This document shows positions 58,617 to 64,000 of a stretch of 64,000 bases of DNA, in pieces (the stretch's first letter is position 1; each line of letters starts with the position of its first letter). The notes beneath the pieces are model-generated. The model was not told where the DNA came from, ran no database searches, and was given only the letters and a program-made list of their open reading frames with translations. The stretch is from Sinomonas sp. P10A9 (GTDB taxonomy: Bacteria; Actinomycetota; Actinomycetes; Actinomycetales; Micrococcaceae): assembly GCF_041022165.1 (NCBI RefSeq), contig NZ_CP163302.1:3286001-3350000 (forward strand). Direction: 5' to 3'. The translations under genes and the position numbers were made by a program.

Positions 58617-59390
58617 TCAGCCGGCGACGGCGGAGGGCTGGGTCTGCCGCTGCTGGGTCTGCCGGTGCTGGTCCTGCCGCTGCTCGGCCTGAGGGCGCGG
58701 GCGCGTCGTGGTCTGCTCGATGTGCTTCACGCGGTCTGTGGCCTGCACGAGCCGCTGGACATAGACGCCGGGTGTGACGATGTGGTTGGGATCGAGCTCG
58801 CCCGCTGGCACGACGTGCTCGGCCTCGGCGACCGTGATCCGCCCGGCGGTCGCCACGATCGGGTTGAAGTTCCGGGCGGTGTAGCGGTAGACGAGGTTGC
58901 CCGCCGTGTCCGCCGTGTGGGCATGGACGAGTGCGACGTCGGCCACGATCCCGCGCTCCCGGACGTAGAGCTCGCCGTCGAACATTTCGTGCGGCTTCCC
59001 CTCGGCGACGAGCGTACCCACGCCTGTCTTGGTGTAGAACGCGGGGATCCCGGCACCTCCGGCCCGGAGCCGCTCAGCGAGCGTGCCCTGGGGCGTGAAC
59101 TCGACCTCGAGCCTCCCGGCGAGGTACTGCTCCGCGAACAGCCTGTTCTCGCCCACGTAGCTCGCAATGACCTTCGCTACCTGGCCGGCCTCGATGAGGA
59201 CGCCGAGGCCCTCGCCGTCGATACCCATGTTGTTGGAGGCGACGGTGAGGCCCGTGACCCCGGAGTCCCGCACGGCGTCGATGAGGTCGGCCGGGATTCC
59301 GCTCAGGCCGAACCCTCCCACCGCCAGCGTCATCCCGTCCGTGAGCGTGCCGGCCAGCGCCTCGGCGGCATCTGTGTACATCGTGAGCAT
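58617..59390 (-). CDS. 3-oxoacid CoA-transferase subunit A
   Basis: 257 residues with the glycine-rich CoA loop VGGFGLSGIPADLI, SNNMGIDGEGLG, GVGTLVAEGKP and ARNFNPIVATAG of the ScoA family. The last 30 residues are an unusual Gln/Arg/Thr-rich tail (QRQDQHRQTQQRQTQ) not needed by the fold and encoded by CTGCCG-rich repeats. GAGGAGGAGCCC precedes ATG 59390. First gene of the leftward operon, divergent from the IclR gene. Confidence 0.93.
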   Translation of the reverse strand: MLTMYTDAAEALAGTLTDGMTLAVGGFGLSGIPADLIDAVRDSGVTGLTVASNNMGIDGEGLGVLIEAGQVAKVIASYVGENRLFAEQYLAGRLEVEFTPQGTLAERLRAGGAGIPAFYTKTGVGTLVAEGKPHEMFDGELYVRERGIVADVALVHAHTADTAGNLVYRYTARNFNPIVATAGRITVAEAEHVVPAGELDPNHIVTPGVYVQRLVQATDRVKHIEQTTTRPRPQAEQRQDQHRQTQQRQTQPSAVAG

Positions 59391-59426
59391 GGGCTCCTCC
59401 TCGAGTTCGGTGGCGTCCCTGATTCA

Positions 59427-59440
59427 GCCACGTTGTGGAC
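59427..59440. promoter_or_regulatory. IclR operator candidate 1 (GCCACGTTGTGGAC)
   Basis: GCCACGTTGTGGAC is the inverted form of GTCCACANNGTGGC, matching 59532-59545; located 37 bases before the CoA-transferase start. Confidence 0.6.
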
Positions 59441-59531
59441 TGTTCTGGTGAGGAGCCTAGGGCCGCTGTTCCTTGGGTCACAAGGGAGAAGGACTCCGAC
59501 TGTTCACGTGATGGTCGGTGCGACCTAGAAT

Positions 59532-59545
59532 GTCCACATTGTGGC
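59532..59545. promoter_or_regulatory. IclR operator candidate 2 (GTCCACATTGTGGC)
   Basis: GTCCACATTGTGGC overlaps the likely promoter of the IclR gene (TAGAAT at 59526-59531). The two half-similar sites flank the divergent promoters, about 105 bases apart. Confidence 0.6.
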
Positions 59546-59566
59546 GTGTTTGTTGTGAGGAGGCCG

Positions 59567-60331
59567 ATGGCAGACGTCCAGGGTACGCAGGTCGTGGGGC
59601 GGGTTGCACTCCTGCTGCGGATCGTCGCGAAGGCGGGCGGGACGGGGCTATCCCTCCCGGGGATCGTGCGCGCCTCGGCCCTGACCCGACCCACGGTCCA
59701 CCGGCTCCTCAAAGCCCTCGCAGCCGAGGGCCTCCTCGACCTCGACGAGCCGACCGGCCGATGGCACCTCGGCCCCGAGCTGTACGTCATGGGCACGGTT
59801 GCGGGAGGCCGGTTCGCCGTCGAGCACGTGGCGCGGCCGGCCCTTCGTCGCCTCGCCGAGGCGACGGGCGAGTCGGCGTTCCTCTCGATCCGGCGCGGCA
59901 ACGAGACCGTGTGCCTCGCGCGCGAAGAGGGGAGCTTCCCTGTACGCTCGTTCGTGCTCTACGAGGGCAAACGGTTCCCGCTGGGCGTGGCCTCGGCGGG
60001 CATCGCAATCCTCGCCTTCCTGCCGGAGGAGGAGTCTGAGGCCATCATCGCCGACGACGGCGAGCGCTCCGCCGAGTACGGCCCCGCCCACGCGTCCGGG
60101 CCGCTCCGCGACAAGGTCGCCGAGACGCGCGAACTCGGGTACTCAGTCAACCCGGGCCTCATCGTGGAGGGCTCCTACGGGCTCGGCGCGGCGGTCTTCG
60201 ACCCCGCGGGCCGGCCAGCATGGGCTCTCTCGCTCACGGGCATCGAGCCGCGATTCCGGCCCGGGCGCCGCGAGGAGCTAGGCGAGCTGCTGATGGCCGA
60301 GGCACACAGGCTCTCGACAGCGATCGCCTGA
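59567..60331 (+). CDS. IclR-family transcriptional regulator
   Basis: 254 residues: winged-helix domain (about 10-70, GIVRASALTRPTVHRLLKAL) and an effector domain (LAEATGESAFLSIRRG, SVNPGLIVEGSYGLGAAVFD). ATG 59567 follows GAGGAGG. Divergent from the CoA-transferase/thiolase operon, which it presumably controls through the GTCCACA-type sites; the effector may be a keto acid (inference). Confidence 0.92.
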   Translation: MADVQGTQVVGRVALLLRIVAKAGGTGLSLPGIVRASALTRPTVHRLLKALAAEGLLDLDEPTGRWHLGPELYVMGTVAGGRFAVEHVARPALRRLAEATGESAFLSIRRGNETVCLAREEGSFPVRSFVLYEGKRFPLGVASAGIAILAFLPEEESEAIIADDGERSAEYGPAHASGPLRDKVAETRELGYSVNPGLIVEGSYGLGAAVFDPAGRPAWALSLTGIEPRFRPGRREELGELLMAEAHRLSTAIA

Positions 60332-60335
60332 CGAA

Positions 60336-60566
60336 TCAGCCGCCCCAGACGTCCCCTGCTGCAAGACGCGCCAGATGGGCTCGGGCCTCCTGCTCGCTGA
60401 CGCCGATCCGGACCAGGCTCTCGATGCTGGCCCGCTCATCGACATACGGAGCCGAGGTTCTGGGAGTCGCGGGTGTGTGTTCTGCGGGGTGAGGGGCGAG
60501 CGGACGGCGTCCACCGACCCGTCCAAGTGCGGTCGAGGTGGTGCGGTCGGTGGTGCTGGTGTGCAT
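60336..60566 (-). CDS. Small hypothetical protein (76 residues)
   Basis: Convergent with the IclR gene, four bases apart. The second half (YVDERASIESLVRIGVSEQEARAHLARLAAGDVWGG) looks like a genuine helical domain. The first half is Thr/Pro-rich and may start later. Ribosome-site evidence is weak (AAGG upstream). Function unknown. The 245 bases upstream (60567-60811) hold no other supported gene. Confidence 0.5.
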   Translation of the reverse strand: MHTSTTDRTTSTALGRVGGRRPLAPHPAEHTPATPRTSAPYVDERASIESLVRIGVSEQEARAHLARLAAGDVWGG

Positions 60567-60799
60567 GAGCGGTCAACCTTGTCTCGAAGGTGCCCATCGC
60601 CGTGACGCCATCGTCGCGGCCTGTGGGCTGCTGCGGATACCAAGAAAGCTGTGGAGCCGGAAAAGGTCTGCCACACTGTGGTGCCGAGGTGCTGGCCTCA
60701 TTCGTCACAAGAGGCGCGTCCTCCCTAGGATGCAGCGAAAACCACAGACAACAACAGAGGACAAAGTCCCTGCCCTGCCGCAGTTCCGGGGCGCAGGGC

Positions 60800-60805
60800 T
60801 AGGGT
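60800..60805 (+). promoter_or_regulatory. -10 element of a leaderless promoter
   Basis: TAGGGT, six bases before ATG 60812. Confidence 0.55.
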
Positions 60806-60811
60806 AGGACC

Positions 60812-61807
60812 ATGCCGGACACGGTGACCGGGTGGCTTTTGGACTCCGACCCAGCGCTCCGCTGGCAGGTCGAGCGCGATCTGGCCCACGCGCCGTCGGA
60901 CGCGTGGGAGGCCTCGCGAGCCCGGGTCGCGACCGAGGGGTTCGGCGCGGGGCTCCTCGCGTGTCAGGATCCCGACGGGCAGTGGGCCGGGGGCGCATAC
61001 TTCCCCGCGGACTTCGACTTCCACGGTCCCGACGCCGCCGAGGGCGCCGGCCAACCGTGGACGGCCACCACATGGAGCCTGAGCACCCTTCGGGAATGGG
61101 GCCTCGAGGCATCCGCCCTCGAGGGAACGGTCAGGAAGCTCGCCGCCAACAGCCACTGGGAGTACGACCCCACGCTCCCCTACTGGGGCGGCGAGGTCGA
61201 TGCGTGCATCAACGCCGCCACGCTCGCCAATGGCGCCTGGCTCGGCGCCGATGTCACCAGGCTTGCCCAGTGGTTCGTCGACCACCAGACGGCTGAGGGC
61301 GGCTGGAACTGCGAATGGGTCAACGGCTCCGTCCGCTCATCGTTCCACTCCACGATCAACACGCTGCGCGGGATCCTCTCCTACGAGAAGGCCGCCGACC
61401 GGCCCGAAGGGCCCGAGGAACCCGGCGATCAACTCCGGACCGCCCGCAAGGCAGGCGAGGAGTACCTTCTCGACCGCCGCCTGATGCACCGAAGGAGCAC
61501 CGGCGAGTTCGTCCCGCAGGGCGCCACGGTCTTCGCGTACCCGTTCCGGTGGCAGCACACTGTGCTCCGCGCCGTGGACTACTTCCGCGAGGCCTCGATC
61601 CACGACGGCGCCAGCCCGGACCCGCGCCTCGGTGAGGCGATCGAGGTGATCCGCTCGAAGCGGCGGGACGACGGGACCTGGCTCCAGGAGCACCGCTACC
61701 CGGGCCGCGTGTGGTTCGACGTCGACGTACTGCCCGGCGAGCCGTCGAAGTGGCTCACGTTCTACGCGACGCGCGCCCTCAGTTGGTGGGACGAGGCGCG
61801 CGCCTGA
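60812..61807 (+). CDS. Squalene-cyclase-like (alpha/alpha toroid) protein of unknown function
   Basis: 331 residues, with repeated Trp/Gln/Asp-rich helical motifs like those of terpenoid cyclases and prenyltransferases (LLACQDPDGQWAGGAYF, FVDHQTAEGGWNCEW, SKRRDDGTWLQEHRY). The catalytic DXDD motif of squalene-hopene cyclase is not evident, so a cyclase reaction cannot be claimed. Cytoplasmic; leaderless start. Confidence 0.8.
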   Translation: MPDTVTGWLLDSDPALRWQVERDLAHAPSDAWEASRARVATEGFGAGLLACQDPDGQWAGGAYFPADFDFHGPDAAEGAGQPWTATTWSLSTLREWGLEASALEGTVRKLAANSHWEYDPTLPYWGGEVDACINAATLANGAWLGADVTRLAQWFVDHQTAEGGWNCEWVNGSVRSSFHSTINTLRGILSYEKAADRPEGPEEPGDQLRTARKAGEEYLLDRRLMHRRSTGEFVPQGATVFAYPFRWQHTVLRAVDYFREASIHDGASPDPRLGEAIEVIRSKRRDDGTWLQEHRYPGRVWFDVDVLPGEPSKWLTFYATRALSWWDEARA

Positions 61808-61822
61808 CGGCGCGGACCCGGG

Positions 61823-62368
61823 CTACTTCCGGCGGCCGAACTTCGGCAGGTTGGCCATGAGCTCCGTCGCTCGAGCGGCGGCCCGCTCGACCGTGCGCTC
61901 CACGGACCGCTGGATCTGCGCGGGACGGCTCGCTTCGGTGCCGCCTTCGTGGGTGTGGGGCTCGTGGGTGTGGGACTCGTGGATTTGGGACTCGCCCGGG
62001 CGGTGCACGACGGCGGCCGGCACCAGGGCGGCCTCCTCCCCGGATACGGTGGTCTCCTCAGACTCGGCCACAGCGCCCGGCGGGACAGCCGCGGCGGCCG
62101 GGGACCCCGGCGTCGTGCGCAGCGCGGCGATCCAGCCGCCGACCTCGCCGAGGGGCTCGACGCGGAGGGCGTAGAAGCGCTTCTGGCCCTGGGCGCGCGT
62201 GGTGACGAGACCCGCGTCGCGCAGGACCTTGAGGTGCTTGGACACCGTGGGCTGGCTCGCGGAGAGGGCCTCCACGAGTTCGCCGACCGCCTTGTCCCCC
62301 GTCCGCAGGGTGTCGAGGATGTCCCGACGTGTGCGGTCAGCGATGACGGCGAAGATGTCTGTCACCAT
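61823..62368 (-). CDS. ArsR-family transcriptional regulator with His-rich tail
   Basis: 181 residues. The winged-helix domain occupies about 1-85 (IADRTRRDILDTLRTGDKAVGELVEAL, SQPTVSKHLKVLRDAGLV). A long linker and a His/Glu-rich stretch (HESHTHEPHTHEGG, about 131-144) follow, then a C-terminal helix (SVERTVERAAARATELM). ArsR proteins are normally 90-120 residues, so the tail is unusual and could bind metal. The dispersed motif appears twice in its linker DNA. It shares its direction with acuC, 18 bases upstream. Confidence 0.9.
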   Translation of the reverse strand: MVTDIFAVIADRTRRDILDTLRTGDKAVGELVEALSASQPTVSKHLKVLRDAGLVTTRAQGQKRFYALRVEPLGEVGGWIAALRTTPGSPAAAAVPPGAVAESEETTVSGEEAALVPAAVVHRPGESQIHESHTHEPHTHEGGTEASRPAQIQRSVERTVERAAARATELMANLPKFGRRK

Positions 62369-62386
62369 GCCCCCAGCCTACCCACC

Positions 62387-63652
62387 TCAGTCGAACCACG
62401 GGTCGAGCCCATGGAGGGGGAAGACCTCCCTGCGCGTGGCCATGACGGCCCGGTCCACGGGATCGTTCGGGTTGAAGCCGATCTCCCACGACCGCCACCA
62501 CAGGTCCGCGCCCTCGCCCATGAGCGCGGGGGCATCCTTGCCGTACTCGTCGCGCACATAGTCGCGCCAGGACTGGGGAGTGGGCGTCTGCAGGTTCACG
62601 GGATGCCCGGCGGCGATGCCCACGAGATGCGCCCAGGCCCGTGGCACGACCTGCACGACCTCGTACCCGCCGCCGCCGGTGGCAATCCAGCGCCCCTCGC
62701 AGAAGCGCCGGGCCAGCGCCGATACGCTCAGCGCCACCTCGCGCTGTGCATCAACCGTGACCTGGAGGTTGGTGAGGGGATCCAGGTGGTGGGCGTCGCA
62801 GCCGTGCTGGCTCACGATCACCTCGGGCCGGAACGCCTCGACCAGCTGCGGGACCACGGCGTGGAAGGCCCGCAGCCAGCCCGCGTCCCGCGTGCCGGCG
62901 GGGAGGGCCACGTTGACGGCCGTGCCCTCCGCGTCGGCCCCGCCCGTCTCGGTGGGGAAGCCCGTCCCGGGGAAGAGGGTGAGGCCGCTCTCGTGGAGGG
63001 AGATGGTCATAACGCGGGGCTCGTCCCAGAAGATCCGCTCGGTGCCGTCGCCGTGGTGCGCGTCCGTGTCGATGTACACGACGCGGCCGACGCCGCGGTC
63101 CAGCAGCCGCTGGATGGCTGCGGCAGCGTCGTTGTAGATGCAGAAGCCGGAGCCGCGGTCGGCGGCCGCGTGGTGCATGCCGCCGGCAAAGTTCACGGCG
63201 TGGACGGCGGACCCGTCGAGGATCGCCTCCGCGGCCACGAGAGAACCGCCCACGAGGCGTGCGCTCGCTTCGTGCATCCCGGCGAATGCCGGATCGTCCT
63301 CGGTGCCCAGGCCCTGGGTCGGTTCGGGCCGATCGGGGTTCTCGCTCACCCGGTGGACCGCGGCGATGTACTCGCGCGTGTGCACCGTCGCGAGCTCGTC
63401 GTCGGTGGCCACGTGGGGCTCAACAAGCGTCACGGTCGGCAGCGAGAAGAGGCCGAGCGCCTCGCACAGGCGGGCCGTGAGGTCGAGCCGCGCGGGGCTC
63501 ATGGGGTGCTGGTCACCGAAGTTGTAGCTCAGGACCGACTCGCTCCAGGCCACGGCCGTGGGGTACTCGATGCGCCGGATTGCGCTTGGGGAGCCGCCGG
63601 CGATGCTGTGCACAGGGCCGGTGGCCCGCTGCTGCGCTGCGCCCTCGGACAT
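62387..63652 (-). CDS. acuC: Acetoin utilization protein AcuC (class I histone-deacetylase family)
   Basis: 421-residue zinc deacylase. Recognisable: FGDQHPMSPARL, catalytic GGMHHAAADRGSGFCIYND, metal ligands in YIDTDAHHGDGTERIF and SQHGCDAHHLDPL, and TGGGGYEVVQV. Homologues deacetylate acetyl-CoA synthetase and thereby tune acetate activation, a fitting neighbour for an acetyl-CoA-producing region (inference). It precedes the ArsR gene in one leftward unit. Confidence 0.92.
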   Translation of the reverse strand: MSEGAAQQRATGPVHSIAGGSPSAIRRIEYPTAVAWSESVLSYNFGDQHPMSPARLDLTARLCEALGLFSLPTVTLVEPHVATDDELATVHTREYIAAVHRVSENPDRPEPTQGLGTEDDPAFAGMHEASARLVGGSLVAAEAILDGSAVHAVNFAGGMHHAAADRGSGFCIYNDAAAAIQRLLDRGVGRVVYIDTDAHHGDGTERIFWDEPRVMTISLHESGLTLFPGTGFPTETGGADAEGTAVNVALPAGTRDAGWLRAFHAVVPQLVEAFRPEVIVSQHGCDAHHLDPLTNLQVTVDAQREVALSVSALARRFCEGRWIATGGGGYEVVQVVPRAWAHLVGIAAGHPVNLQTPTPQSWRDYVRDEYGKDAPALMGEGADLWWRSWEIGFNPNDPVDRAVMATRREVFPLHGLDPWFD

Positions 63653-63775
63653 GGGGCTAGGCTACCGGACCTCCACTGCGGTGCAGGCCACAAGGCGCCG
63701 CAGGTGGTTTACTGTGACACGAAGCCGCCGCCCGGGTCCTCTGGGCGACCAGTACACCCACAGGACACGCTTTCC

Positions 63776-64000
63776 ATGGCCCAGACCAAGCCGACGTGGC
63801 AGCCCGCGCCCCAGCGCGAGGGCCTCGGTCCGCTCACCGGACTCCGCGACGTCGTCGACCGGTTCGCCGCCTCGTCCCCGGCACGGCTCGCGGTGCTGAC
63901 CTTCTCGGTCGCCATCATCCTGTTCACCCTGCTCCTCGCGCTCCCGATCTCGTCCACTGACGGCAGGGTCACGCCGCTCCACGAGGCCCTGTTCACCGCC
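63776..64000 (+). CDS. TrkH/KtrB-family potassium transporter (5' part)
   Basis: First 75 codons of a rightward gene cut by the window end. After a soluble N-terminus come SPARLAVLTFSVAIILFTLL and then LPISSTDGRVTPLHEALFTA, the first membrane helix and the opening of the first pore loop of TrkH/KtrB potassium uptake subunits. ATG 63776 is preceded by AGGA at about ten bases. Confidence 0.75.
   Translation, partial: MAQTKPTWQPAPQREGLGPLTGLRDVVDRFAASSPARLAVLTFSVAIILFTLLLALPISSTDGRVTPLHEALFTA

Noticed and set aside
56680..59390. Beta-ketoadipate (pcaIJF with pcaR) assignment of the CoA-transferase/thiolase/IclR genes
   Set aside because: The thiolase is of the SCP-x type with a C-terminal HNMGG segment, no other pca genes are present, and the acetone carboxylase operon next door makes acetoacetate the simpler substrate; not fully excluded.

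Overview
The window is high-GC DNA with dense, often ATGA-overlapping genes, frequent GTG starts and several leaderless promoters. It carries actinobacterial hallmarks: Rex, the 32-residue ribosomal protein bS22 beside a small excisionase-type HTH protein, a System II cytochrome c maturation operon, and sugar regulons under LacI repressors. I infer an Actinomycetota soil bacterium, most likely Micrococcaceae (Arthrobacter/Sinomonas-like); nothing here fixes the species. I saw no tRNA, rRNA, insertion sequence, prophage or CRISPR array.

Layout. 1-4.3 kb: a divergent sugar ABC transporter (binding lipoprotein against two permeases) with four LacI-type operator-like palindromes, then a cupin gene. 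4.4-9.3 kb: leftward operon for a histidine phosphatase, TlpA/ResA-like thioredoxin, CcdA, ResB and CcsB. 9.5-12.6 kb: a YceI protein and three small membrane proteins, two with Pro/Tyr/Gln-rich N-termini. 12.8-16.7 kb: conserved housekeeping block (Rex, glutaredoxin-like, HAD-IB phosphatase, bS22, HTH, class I DAHP synthase). The DAHP synthase is preceded by a 17-codon leader peptide rich in Trp, Tyr and Phe codons plus attenuator-like hairpins.

16.8-45.4 kb: a large plant-polysaccharide region. It holds a CE7 esterase, a LacI repressor, an alpha/beta hydrolase and an M24-fold protein. An oxidative sugar-acid operon follows: Gfo/Idh/MocA dehydrogenase, NAD epimerase-family dehydrogenase, 5-dehydro-4-deoxyglucarate dehydratase, enolase-superfamily enzyme and ketoglutarate-semialdehyde dehydrogenase. 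Next is a complete L-rhamnose system: mutarotase, ABC importer, isomerase, kinase and a fused aldolase/dehydrogenase. A Gfo/Idh-DUF6807 fusion, a GH78 alpha-L-rhamnosidase and a second LacI repressor close the region. Together the genes suggest use of a rhamnose- and uronate-containing polymer such as rhamnogalacturonan (inference). Related CG-centred LacI operators tie much of the region together.

45.5-60.3 kb: a near-complete isopropanol/acetone route. It has a zinc alcohol dehydrogenase, the three acetone carboxylase subunits, an extra hydantoinase-A-like protein, a 3-oxoacid CoA-transferase pair and a thiolase. The carboxylase operon is divergent from an AcoR-like regulator that lacks the sigma-54 contact loop; two matching 17-bp inverted repeats lie between them. 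An IclR regulator with its own repeat pair is divergent from the CoA-transferase genes. 60.3-64 kb: small ORF, terpene-cyclase-fold protein, ArsR regulator with a His-rich tail, AcuC-type deacetylase and the start of a TrkH/KtrB potassium transporter.

Across the window a short DNA motif (GCGCCGTCGTGCG and close variants) recurs many times, in different reading frames and in intergenic DNA. It is often found in the linkers, tails or insertions of proteins.
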